The position numbers and the translations under genes are program-made. A stretch of DNA of 64,000 nucleotides, from contig JAETXT010000010.1 in the NCBI GenBank assembly GCA_019188255.1, positions 2,976,001 to 3,040,000 on the forward strand. Direction: 5' to 3'. The notes beneath the pieces were generated by a model, which saw nothing but the letters and a program-made list of their open reading frames with translations, made no database searches and had not been told where the DNA came from. Positions within the stretch are counted from its first letter, which is position 1. Each line of letters begins with the position of its first letter. Shown here one piece after another: positions 21,419-32,422 of the stretch. Source of the stretch: Verticillium longisporum (lineage: Eukaryota > Ascomycota > Sordariomycetes > Glomerellales > Plectosphaerellaceae).

Positions 21419-24400
21419 CTAGGCTGAGCTGAGCTTCATCTTCTGAAACTGCTCGATCGTCTTCTCGTAATTCTTGGCCGCTGACTGAGCATCGGCCAGC
21501 TTCTTCCTCTCTGTTGTTAACACAACATCACTTACCTTGTCCTCAAAACCGTCCTTGGACATAAGTTCCTGTTGCTTCTTTGCAGCGCCTTGACTCTTTT
21601 GTAGCTTCGCCTGGATTTTCTTGATCTCCGCATCAATGTTGTTGAGGCGAGAACCTAGTTCAAGGAAAACAGACAGATCCGCCGTAAGGACAAAGACAGC
21701 GCATCCGTTCGGAATGGCGCCCTCTTGAGCTTCCGGGCCTACAACTTGCAACTCTGCAATGCCTTTGCCGCTCAGAGACTTGATTGCGGCCACTTGCTCG
21801 TTGATCTTGATATAGCTGTCGGTAGTCGAAGCCTTGATAAAAGCACGGCCGTCTGCCCGCACGTTGTATTCAGACGTCAACGAACGAATACCCTGGGCGC
21901 AGCTCAGACCCAGCTCGTATTCGCGCGCGTCAGTCTCAAACTCTAGGCTTGCGTCAAATGCGGGGTAGGGGGCCAGCATGATCGTCTTCGTAGTATCGTT
22001 CTCCCTCTTGGGAAGGCGCTGCCACAGCTCCTCGGTGATGAACGGCATGAACGGATGCATGAGGCGAAGGGCGACGTCCAATGCAAGGAACAGGGTCTGT
22101 TGGGCGCTTGACTGCGCCTCGGGTGACCCGTCAGAAAGGATAGTTTTGCTGTTTTCCTGATGATTGAGTTAGTACAAGTCTCAACGCAACGGGATGAGGC
22201 GACTTACGATGAAGATATCGCACAGCTCGTCATAGAAGAACCTGTTCCAAGTTTAGCTTGCGCTGCCTGGTATTGCGCCAGCGAACTTTGCTCACTGGTA
22301 TGCAAACTGTGTGCTCTTTGAAAATTCCCGAGCCTCTAGTGTGTCGTTGATGCCCTTGACTGCGACATTCATGCGGTGCAAGATCCATCGCTCCGGAATC
22401 GATAGCTTGGCGGTGTCAAGTTTGGTCACAGGAACAAAATCCTGAGGAAGACGACCAAGAACATACTTGCTTGCCTGCCAGATTTTGTTGCAGAAGCGGC
22501 GATAAGCGTGCATGACCTTGATGTCAAAATTGATGTCACCACCTAGGCTTTGTAAGTATATGTGGTAGATATTAGGGGAATTGTACCAGTTTGGTTGTGC
22601 TTACCGCCAGTGGTGTACGAAATGAGTGTTAGTCGCAGGGCATCGGCGCCACACTCTGGGATGCCGCCGGGGAAGGCCGTCTTCTGATACTTGATCGCTC
22701 TGCTGATTTCGTCTTCCTTGAGATTGCCAACATGGAGCTTGGCATGAAGCTGATCGAGCTCTATGCCGCTAATAATGTCAAGGGGATCGATGACATTGCC
22801 GAGCGACTTGCTCATCTTGCGTCCTTCAGAGTCGCGAATGAGACTGTGGCAGTAGACTTCTTTGAATGGCACGCGACCAGTGAGCTTGAGGCTCAGCATG
22901 ATCATACGCGCTACCCAGAAGAACAGAATATCCCATCCAGTCTCGAGAAGGCTGGTAGGGAAGAACTGCTTGAAATCCGGACTCTCAGTGTTGGGCCATC
23001 CCAAGGTGGACATGGGCCACAGCCCAGAGCTGAACCAGGTGTCAAGACAGTCAGGGTCTTGCTCCAGGTGAAACTTTTTGGAACCGTATTTGGCAGCAGC
23101 CTTCTCCTGCGCCTCTTCTGTGGTTCTTCCCACAACCCAGACAGAGTCGTCGCCCTCGGAAGCGTCCTCGCCCTCGAACACCACACGGTATGCTGGGATT
23201 CGATGACCCCACCTGCCACCAAGGTCAGTAAGAAGAGCACAACGCCTTGGTATGAAGAAACTTGCCAGAGTTGCCTGGAAATGCACCAGTCGTTGATGGA
23301 AGCCATCCAACGGCGGTACGATTTGTTGGCACTTTCAGGGGAAATTTTGACCTCGCCGCTCTCTACGACCTTGAGGGCAGCATCTGCCATGTCCTGCATC
23401 TGTATCCACCTATGAGGCTTGATAATAGGTTCGAAGACGAGCTTCGACTTCTCGCACAGGGGAATCTTCAGGGGGTTAGGCTCCTTCTTGACGAATAAGC
23501 CAAGTTTTGTCAGTTCTTCGACAACAGTATAACGAGCATCGAAGCGCCTCTGGCCCTCGAACCGGCCAGCATTTGCATTCAACGTGCCGTCATCGTTCAG
23601 GATGTTGATGAACTCTAGCCCATGCGTCTTGCCCATTTGGTAATCGTTAGGATCGTGCGCAGGTGTAAGCTTGACGGCACCAGTACCGAACTCTGGGTCA
23701 ACGAACTTGCTGTCGGCGACGATCTTGAGGCGGCTATGAGGATACGTCAGCTGCAGGTCGGGGTTTTGATCCAGTTGCTGATGAATGTATAGGGAGGAGG
23801 TCTTACCGGTCAACGAATGGATGCTTGGCATATTTGCCGATCAGGTGAACATAACGCTGATCGTCAGGATGCACGGCAATGCCAGAATCTCCGAACATAG
23901 TCTCAGGACGAGTTGTAGCAACCTCAATGGTTTCATCGCTGTCCTCGATCTGGTATTTGAAGTGGGTGAGGACTCCAAACTCTACCTTCCGCTCATAACC
24001 GGGCACGCTCAGCATGGTGCGGCCAGTGATTTCTTTATTCTCAACTTCGAGAGTGCTGAGCGCTGTGTTCAGGGCGGTGCACCAGTTGACCAAGCGGCTG
24101 GAGCGGTAGATGAGGCCCTCGTCATGGAGACGGCAAAAGGTCTCAGCAGTGGCAGCACTCAGGTTCTTGTCCATAGTGAATGCCTCGCGGCTCCAATCCA
24201 TGCTGCCACCCATCAGCTTCTGGGCGTTGTTGATACGCTGATGATATTCGTCCTTCCAATCCCAGACCATTCGAACGAAGCCCTCGCGACCAACATCGAT
24301 GCGCGTCCTCTGCTCTTTCTTCCACAGCATCTTCTCCACCACTGATTGAGTCGAGATGCCGGCATGATCGCAGCCAGGGACCCACAATGTGGTGAAACCC

Positions 24401-25145
24401 CTAATGTCAACGGAAACCCCATGTCAGTCCAAGGCATACATCTCGACGCCGTGTCGCACCAAGGGATACAACATACTTCATGCGATGCCATCTGATGAGA
24501 GTGTCCTGAAGGGCATTGGCCAGTGCGTGGCCGCAGTGCAAGGCACCGGTGACATTCGGCGGCGGCAAGGGGATAACGAAGGTCCCGGCCGCATCAGCGC
24601 CCTGCTTGCTGGCCTCAGGCTTGAAGAAGCCGCTTTCCTCCCACCATTGGTACCAGGCAGCCTCGACAGCACTAGGGTTGTACGCGGAAAAGTGAGGGTG
24701 TTCAAAGGAGTGAAGAACCTTCTTCAGGCCGGCAGCCGTGTCGTTCTGGAAGGGCGGAAGTGTAGGAGTTGGCTCGACCTTCGGTTGTGACTTTGGTTTC
24801 GCCGTGTTCTCCTGCTTTTGTTTGTTCTGCTTGGCAGCGAACTTGGCGGCCTTCTCGGCAGCCTTTTCAGCCTTTAATTTCTCCTTTAGCTCTGTGATCA
24901 GGGGCGAAACATTAGCCAGTTGCCAAAATAGCCGTCAAGGTCAGGGTGGTGGTCGACGGAGCATAACGAGGTAGGATAAGGGACAGTGATCTACCGTTCT
25001 TGGCAGGACCTGAGGGTGCCGCCATGTTGAGGTTTCGAGTCGCACTTGCATGCAACAAGTTGCTTCGAAAGAGAATAATTGGGTGCGGACTGAGAGCTGA
25101 ACGGTGTTGAAGTTGGGCAAGGCGGCGGAGGGGTAACCACGGCAT
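21419..25145 (-). CDS. VAS1: valyl-tRNA synthetase, probable dual cytosolic/mitochondrial
   Basis: Eight exons on the minus strand: 25145 or 25025 to 24995, 24891-24477, 24400-23807, 23733-23266, 23212-22605, 22542-22296, 22241-22208, 22156-21419. From the downstream ATG (25025) the product is 1044 residues. Class I signatures are [15 protein letters not shown] (HIGH box, here HCGH) and [14 protein letters not shown] (KMSKS); the editing domain has [16 protein letters not shown] and [16 protein letters not shown]; the tail is a Lys/Gln-rich coiled coil. It charges tRNA-Val. An in-frame ATG 40 codons upstream (25145) adds [20 protein letters not shown] onward, basic and without acidic residues, as expected of a mitochondrial presequence; yeast VAS1 also uses two starts. 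The fourth intron (23265-23213) begins GCAAGT. Exon seven is only 34 nt. Confidence 0.94.
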
Positions 25146-26181
25146 ATATCGAGTCGATATGTGGATGACTCAAGGGGAGTTTTTGGTCGGCGCGGGGTGA
25201 AAAACTGCAGGACAGCCTGCGGGCGGGATGCAATGTGGAGGGAGGGGTCCGATCGAAGCGGCAAGGTGATGTACCTAAGGTAGGCAGATAGGCAGGCAAG
25301 GTTGGCAGGCAGGTAGGGTAGCTCGCCTTAGTTGCTCGTTGGTGCAGTACTTGTGTGGCGGGCTGTCCTCGTGGAGTGCAGTGAGTCAATGTTGGGGCAT
25401 GGAGGGGCTACTTGATAGGTACCTAGGCACAATAGGGTAATGCAAGATGCACCAATGCAGAAGTTACAAAAGGCTGGCTGTAGCGCTCACGGTCGTCCAT
25501 TCGAGCCGAGAGTCTTGCAGCGGGGTAGCACAGGCTTACTGGTCAAAGAGGGTGACAAAACAAGCCACACCCATCAAGGGTGAGCTTACTTCGAACCAAT
25601 ATACTATGTATTAAGTTGCCTCAAAACTAATAGAAATACATCCATCCTTACACATATCACCTATCATGTATTATATAGAGTCTCAGAGCATTTAAAAGCC
25701 ATCTGAGGTGTTGAAAAGGTTCCGAAGTTAGGGGTCTGTCTGGATGACACCTGTGTTTGGCAGGTTCGGGGTAAGATTTAATGTCACCCACCCCCTTGGG
25801 CGCCTTGGTGTTCTTGACTAACCTGCCTACCAGGTAACTGCGTGCGTATTGTAGGCTCCACACTCTCCTAGTCTTCTGTAGTCATGCAATCACACACAGA
25901 CACACGAACCGCACACCTCTCTTCTCTCACGCCAATCGGCTCGTCTTCACTCCAGGCAGGTCGTCATAAACAACAGTACGACCTTATATCGCGTCTCCGG
26001 GCCTTGTCTTGTTATTGCTGACTTTTCTTCTGGAAGTTCTTTAGCATCCATCCCTGCTCTTGCATCGCTGGAAGCTTGTGTTTGGACTCGACGTAGAGAT
26101 TGTGTTTGGTGTTGGAGTGGCCTCGTCACCTTCGTTGAGTCAAGCTGCAAGCTCCGCCGGACCTCATTTCGCCAAACCTCC
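25146..26181. other. divergent promoter region, VAS1/CRAL-TRIO gene
   Basis: About 1 kb between divergent genes. No gene recognised. It contains GGTAGGCAGATAGGCAGGCA and GTTGGCAGGCAGGTAGGG near 25276-25319, and GGTACCTAGG near 25420, further members of the TACCT/AGGTA word family. Confidence 0.5.
25266..25319. repeat. TACCTAAGGTA motif and AGGCAGGTAGG-rich stretch
   Basis: GTACCTAAGGTAGG is followed by repeated AGGCAG and AGGTAG units. It lies in the VAS1 upstream region, about 120 bp beyond the upstream start codon, and may form part of the transcript leader. Confidence 0.5.
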
Positions 26182-28145
26182 ATGAGCATCAACCTCACAA
26201 ACCTGCCCAAACGCTTATTGGCCCGTAGTCAACCGCGTTCGCTGATTCCGGCTTCTCCGAGGCCTCATCTGCGCTCACTCTCACGCCCCCAAAACCGCGC
26301 TGTCCGCCTTACGCCAGGAGTCGCATGCGCTCCCAGGGTGTATCGCCAATTCATTCATCCTGAGCAACTTGAATCTCGCCTCGACTTGCTTGCCTTCTCT
26401 GCCACTCTTCTACTGATTTGTGTTGGAGTCAGCTTGGGCGACTACTGGGTGGAACAGGAACCATCACAGGCACCCGCGCAAGACGTAGCTGTCATTTCCG
26501 AAAAAGATATCATGGGGCAAGAGGCGCATCCAGGCCGCCCGGGAAACCTGACGCCTGACCAGGAAGAGAAGTTGCGCCAGTTATGGGGCCACGTTCTCAA
26601 GCTGTGTGGTGTAACAGATGAGAATGTCAACGCCGTGACTGAGGCCGTTGCTGGTGGCGCGGCCGATGCCGCATCCGCCGGTGACACAAACTCCCAAACC
26701 GGATCAGATTTGACCCCGCCCAGTGCAGGCAAGGCTGAGAAAGAGAAGCCTAAGAAAAAACGCATCTCCCTATTCGGCAAGAAGCATAAGGCTGTGGAGA
26801 ATGAGTCGCCCACGCAAGGTCAAGCTTCGCCTGGTTTGATGACTCACATCAAAGAGGGCGATGGAGAGGACAAGTATGGGCAGACACAGCAATTCTTCGA
26901 CGCCCTAGCCAACCAGACACCTCAGTCACTGCATGCCACCATCTGGAGCATGGTCAAGCATGACCACCCCGATGCTCTGCTGTTGCGCTTCCTCCGGGCT
27001 CGCAAGTGGGACGTCGACAAGGCTCTGGTTATGATGATTTCTACTATGAATTGGAGGCTCACCGAAGTTCATGTTGATGACGACATTATGAAGACGGCGA
27101 GGCTGGTGCCGTGGCAGACGAGCAAGGCGCCGATGGAGATGCCAAAAAGCTCGGTGCTGATTTCATGGCTCAGATTCGCATGGGTAAGAGCTTCTTACAC
27201 GGCGTTGACAAGTCTGGACGTCCCATTTGCGTTGTCCGTGTGCGACTTCATAAGCAGGGAGAACAATGCGAGGAGAGCCTCGAGCGGTACACTGTTTACC
27301 TTATTGAGACAGCACGGATGGTTCTGGCGCCGCCTGTTGACACAGCTGTAAGTTCTCGAGGCGCTTTTGCGGCGGAGCTTCTGACTAATTTGTATCTCAG
27401 ACAATCATTTTTGATATGACTGGTTTCTCCATGGCCAACATGGTACGTTGAAGCTTCTTTTCAGCCAGCTCTGGTCACAGGAACACTGACATCTTACAAC
27501 AGGACTACACCCCCGTTAAATTTATGATCAAGTGTTTCGAGGCGAACTACCCCGAGTCGCTTGGAGCTGTTTTGGTCCATAAGGCCCCTTGGGTGTTCCA
27601 GGGTGCGTACTGTTGGCCCGCTAGTGTGTACAATGACCAGCTAATCGATGGTAGGAATCTGGAGGATTATCAAGGGGTGGCTCGACCCTGTGGTGGCAAG
27701 CAAGGTGCACTTCACCAACAACGTGAAGGAGATGCAGGAGTTTATCGAGCCGCAGCGCATCACTCGCGAATTGGACGGCCAGGAAGATTGGGAGTATAAA
27801 TACACCGAGCCAATCCCTGGTGAAAATGACAGAATGAAGGACACGGCGACCAGAGACAAGCTTCTGGAGGGGCGAGAGCATCTCATTCGAGACTGGGAGG
27901 CAGCAACCATTCGTTGGATTGCCACGAGCGGGTCCCCAGAAGCGGCTGCGGTACAAGTCGAGAGGGAGAACCTCGCGCAGAAGCTCAGGGTGGATTACTG
28001 GACCCTCGACCCGTACCTTCGAGCCCGCTCCTACTACGATAGGATAGGTGTGCTACAGGATGGTGGAAAGATCGATTTCTACCCGACTGCTGCTCCTGCG
28101 CCTGGCCGCGTCACTGTTGAGACTTCAGCTAACGACCTAGACTAG
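26182..28145 (+). CDS. Sec14/CRAL-TRIO phosphatidylinositol-transfer-type protein, frame broken by one base
   Basis: Exons 26182-27347 (broken), 27401-27442, 27503-27602, 27655-28145; about 599 residues if the frame is continuous. The N-terminus is Arg/Pro/Ser-rich without acidic residues for about 55 residues, then a hydrophobic segment at about 67-86 (LDLLAFSATLLLICVGVSLG), so a mitochondrial or other membrane location is inferred. The CRAL-TRIO N domain has DALLLRFLRARKWDVDKAL; the lipid-binding domain has KSFLHGVDKSGRPICVVRV, TIIFDMTGFSMANMDYTPVK and CFEANYPESLGAVLVHKAPW. The closest named relatives are fungal Csr1/Pdr16-type proteins. At 27091-27098 (MK/GEAGA) one base appears to be missing, so frames before and after differ by one; no intron explains it. 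Product class is secure, precise ligand is not. Confidence 0.85.
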
Positions 28146-28271
28146 AAGGTATGACTCTGCAATAAACACATGGTTCATAGTCTTAATGCTCAACCACGCC
28201 GCCGGATCTGACTCCTCGGATTTTCCACCGGTATATGCAGATACACGGAAATGTGCCGGCTTCTGTGGAGA

Positions 28272-28976
28272 CTATACCTTGGACTTGAGCTCCTCAAAGA
28301 GGGCCTTGAGTTTATCCATGTCAGTCTGCTGCTGCGGCCAGCGGATGCCGAGGCCTTCCGTCTCATTGGGCTTAGGGATCTGGCAATGGAGTTAGTCAAC
28401 ACGCAGCACATCCATATCAATACAGCATATACCATGTGGAAATGGACCTGCGAGCGTCAGCACTTTCAATCCGGGTCAGGAAGGCGTGGTAAAGAACTGA
28501 CGTGGTCCACCATCTGATGAGCGGCGCGGCCGTTATTCTGCAATAATTGTAATCAACTGCGCCGGTGGCGTTAACCAGCTTCTTGACGACGGGCTGAGCG
28601 GTGTGTCAGCTGAACTGTGCCAGTTTTTGAATTGTATATGGTGCAAGAGGCTTACCAGAATCTCCATCAAGTGGTCATCGGGAATGTCGGTAAGCTTGGC
28701 ACCATGATGCTTAGGAATAACGAGCTGGTCCATGTTCATGAGTAAAGAGCCAAAGCCGACGGATCACGTGATAATTTGAGTCTTACAGCATGGCCCCGGC
28801 TTAGTGGATTTATGTCTAGATACGCCAACGTCTTGTCGCTCTCGAAGAGCTTGAAGCAAGGTATTTCTCCTGAAGCCGGGACACAAGAGGGGGTCAACGC
28901 TGGAACCTGAAGGGGACGTGTCATAGTACCCACCCTTGACAATTTTGCAAAAGATACAAGAAGCGAGGCTGGTCAT
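28272..28976 (-). CDS. HNT1: HIT family nucleotide hydrolase (Hnt1/HINT-like), frame broken by one base
   Basis: Six exons on the minus strand: 28976-28934, 28869-28787, 28724-28656, 28593-28502, 28447-28433, 28379-28272; about 136 residues. Family landmarks are CIFCKIVKGEIPCFKLFES, TLAYLDINPLSRGHALVIPK, and the histidine triad DHVHFHMIPKP. The triad is assembled from three exons, one of them only 15 nt (28447-28433, encoding VHFHM). HINT-type enzymes hydrolyse adenosine 5'-phosphoramidates. The fourth exon measures 92 nt where 93 are needed: its first part reads NATGAVDYN and its second LQNNGRAAHQMVDH, one base out of register near 28536-28545. This is either an assembly error or a real null mutation. 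Convergent with the CRAL-TRIO gene. Confidence 0.87.
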
Positions 28977-29734
28977 ATTGAATCGTCGGCAATATTGGTA
29001 TTAAGCTCAAGTAAAGCCTTTGTATTGTCAGTGTTTTGATGAAATGGGAAGAGGAGAGATGTGTGCGCATTCGATGAGTGCTTACATTCCCCGCAACAAG
29101 CCAATGGATTAGGTCAGCAGATTCTGCTCTATATAAGCTCAGACTGAACATTTGACCAATCGGAGTGGGACCACTTATCGAATTCACCTCTTGCCTTTTA
29201 CCAGATGTGACCGTTAGTTGGCCCAAAAGACTCCATTCCCTCAATCTTTGGACACTATTGAACACGAGTTCGAAACCTGTTTTGGATTTTGGACAATATT
29301 GTTTTTGCATGTTCCTCCGAAAACGCCCCTTGCGCCCTTCCTTCCACTCACGGGTCAGACCCAGCAATCGACCCACGTCGAGTCTTGAATCTAAAATATT
29401 TCATCTGATGGTTTAATGTAGACTGTTGTATCTTGTTATGATCGAAGTCGTGCGGCATGCTCCGTTTGGGTGTCCATGCAAAACACTGTTACATATGAGC
29501 TTGTTGAGAAATCCCTTCGGCGGATGGTCGGTTAGGTTGGCTGCTTCCTACCCCACCATCCCGTGCCCAGCGCAGGAGGGGCAGATCCCACGTACGTCAC
29601 AGCGCTACCAAACTGCCTGCTTGTCACGTACATTTCTCGGCCTCGCAACCTCTTAAATCGCACGTACCATAGCCAAGTATCCAACAGAAGTTCCTCGCTA
29701 CGAACCCGATTACACCTGAATACATGCGCCCGTC
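28977..29734. other. divergent promoter region, HNT1/MOG1
   Basis: About 760 bp upstream of both genes. Short open frames only, none recognised. Confidence 0.5.
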
Positions 29735-30452
29735 ATGACCCGTTACAAGAACACTCTGTTGTACGGCGGTGCATTGGTTTCTGACCTGCCCGAGAAGTTT
29801 GCCGATGTCAGGTACGGACAAGCGACGACGAAGTGCGAGCCACATGAAATAATACCTAATGCTCTCGTAGCAAATTAAGACAGGTACCGGACAACCAGGA
29901 GGTCTACATTGACCAAGATGGGTTCACCAGCATTATCTTCGACATCACGGAACGCGTAGGCCCCTCTGGCACTGGACCAGAGATCGATGGCCGCGCCCTC
30001 ACAACACACCTTGAGGAACTGGTAGGCTCTGAGGTGGACACTGTCAAGGTGTGGAACACTACAGAAACCCAGTTCTCTCGTCTTGGGTACGTACATGATG
30101 TCTGTTCCTCCTTTGCTGTTCACCTCCTCTGACATGGTCTTTCTTTCTACCAAGTGAGGACATTCCCGCCTACACCCTGATCGCGACACAGACCCCCCGT
30201 CCCGAGTCTGGTGACAGGTCGTCTTCGCCCGACTTCACGGCGATTATTTTAACCTTACTGCGCCTCGAAAAAGAATCGACGGACATCCTCATCACAATCA
30301 ACGTGCCTCACATCAGGGGCGAGTACAATGAAGAGGATGTAGATCTCGAGTTGGGAAAGCAGGGCAAGCTGATCGGAGATGCGGTTGATTATGCCGCAAG
30401 AGTATGGGAGACCTTCAAAGTCAAAGACTGGACCCTTTTTGGGGAAATCTGA
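29735..30452 (+). CDS. MOG1: Ran-binding nuclear import factor Mog1
   Basis: Three exons, 29735-29811, 29871-30086, 30155-30452; 196 residues. Characteristic stretches are LYGGALVSDLPEKFADVS, LRQVPDNQEVYIDQDGFTSI, IIFDITERV and DTVKVWNTTETQFSRLG, then DFTAIILTLLRLEKESTDIL and INVPHIRGEY. Mog1 binds Ran GTPase and helps nucleotide release and recycling during nuclear protein import. The acceptor of the last intron is CTACCAAG at 30154, which gives the required G-E-D-I-P junction. Convergent with the SprT-type gene (170 bp between stops). Confidence 0.92.
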
Positions 30453-30622
30453 GTCGCTCAGCTCACCAACACGTCAGGTTTGTCTATCATAGCTGTGATG
30501 TCGAATTATATACCCAGCCTAAGTGGTTCATGCATCCCACCTAGTTACAACGACGTATCAACACTGCGCGTCCCTCACCACAAGCCCAATGCGCCCTCTA
30601 CAGATTGTCATGATGCAACGCA

Positions 30623-32422
30623 TCACATTGATCGGACTGTGCCGTTAAGCCGACTAGCCGTGTCTCCCTTGGCCTGATCCAGCTGATGCTCCGAGGAGTC
30701 CCAGGCCGCTCCAGCTCCGGTTCGACGCGCCCACTTCTGTGCAATGAGTAGCATCATTCCCTTCTGCGGACTCCCCGGGTTCTCCTTCTTTACAATCGGC
30801 ATCTGCTCTTGAACAAATCGCTGGTATTCTGACTTGTTAGCAGCGGTTTTCCGCGGTATTGGCTTAGTTTGTTGCAACGGGCCCTTGCAGGCGCCGCAAC
30901 GATGCCGTTCGGGATCGATACTACGCGAATGCCGCTTGAACCCCGTCCCGCATCCTGTGCATGTCCAGACGTACTTGAAATCAATATCATAGGAGTGCTT
31001 TGTGGTTACCAGTATGCCTCTGTCTGTGAAAGTCTTTGACACTTGAGCCGCCCAAGTCTTGAACTCTTTGCCGTGGGGGTTGCCAGTGATGCCGCTGATC
31101 ATGAAGTTTGCAAGGTGACAAAATTCATGAGCAATGACATTGAACAGCCGATCTTCGTTGTCAATGACCTTTTCAGCGAGTTCGATGGACGCGTAGTGTC
31201 GAGACATATCAACGCTCCCCTCAATGCCGGCCTGTCTGTCAAGAAGCTTCTCTTTCCTCCAGTTCGCGCGCCCGGCCGTGGTATTAAGCTTCTTAGACCA
31301 TACAATCTTAATACCTCCTGTCGAGTTGGTGAGCTTACGAAGCTGACCCTGGAGAATCGCGTCATCAAGCTCCGCGAGGAAAACCTCTGCAAGATGCTGT
31401 CTTGATTGTTCAAAGCCTTTCTTCATTGCTTGGCTTTTCGGCTTAAGTTTGCTTACATTGACGTTCTCGTGAACATTTTGTGCTGGTGGCAGCAGGCTTG
31501 TTGTTATGGGCAAGCATTCGTCATTCCACTCATCGACAGCGTCCTGATTCCAGAACAGGTCCTGACTTGGCCTTTGGGGTGTTGTAGGCAATGTTGTCAG
31601 CTTTCTGCCGGATGCCAATGTCTGACTGTTCCGCCCTGACGGTGGTAGCAGCGTTATCGTCGCTTTTGAAACGCCAAGTCTTGGGACGAGTCCGTCAGGG
31701 AGCTTCCCAGGTTCAGGTGTGCTAGGGACTCAGCTACATCATGAACAGCTGAGTTCTGCTGGACTCTGGTGTGTTCTTCCTGCTTCCCGATGGACCTCCT
31801 TTGTTCTTTCGTACAAGTTCCCTGGATTTTGCATCGCATGTGCTGGCCTTCTTCCTTGAATTTTTGTTGATAGCCCTGGTCTCACGCGGTGTATTGCACA
31901 AACGAAGGGGCAACCCTGCCGGCATAGCATGTTGATTTGAGCTGCTGGAGATGCAGCTATAAAACGTATCGTCATCCTCGTCGTCTTCTCCTTCGCCTGC
32001 AGTATCAATTGTTGAGTCCGAAGATATGATTAAAGCATTGTTGGCGTCTCCATCGTCGCCCCTCTGAGATGACGATACCGGCAGTGCTGCTGAACATGGC
32101 TGATTAAGAAGTTGGTATCGTTCAGCAGTATTATGTATTCTTGTTGAATGCTCATCGACGCGTCTTCGACTACCATGTGTCTGGTGTTGACAGTATGCTC
32201 CTTGCGGGTAGGTGATTTGTGATAGAAGGCGTCTCGTGATTGTCCTAGGCTTCCATGTCGGATGAGGGGGGGTACTCCAGTGCCAGTCGTATACCCCGCC
32301 GAGTTATTGTCGTCAGGTTTGGCGGGGCCTTCTTTGGCTCGTCGTGTTCTTTGCTGAAGTCTCTCGAGCAAGATATCCAGGTCTGGCAGCTCGTCATCGC
32401 TGGAGAGGTGTTCCTCGGCCAT
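30623..32422 (-). CDS. SprT metalloprotease, GCNA-like (DNA-protein crosslink repair)
   Basis: Proposed exons on the minus strand: 32422-32174, 32099-31796, 31728-30623; 552 residues with the frame closed. The acidic N-terminus (SSDDELPDLDILLERL) and an apparent SUMO-interacting motif (NNALIISSDSTID) lie in a disordered region. The SprT domain has FNVIAHEFCHLANFMISGIT with the zinc HExxH motif, then GNPHGKEFKTWA and a Cys4 zinc ribbon (WTCTGCG ... HRCGACKGP). The C-terminus SEYQRFVQEQMPIVKKENPG with MLLIAQKW resembles an HMG box. This order, acidic region with SIM, SprT, zinc finger, HMG box, is that of GCNA, a nuclear protein acting on SUMOylated DNA-protein crosslinks. The last exon is secure; the first two introns are chosen mainly by frame. 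Confidence 0.82.
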
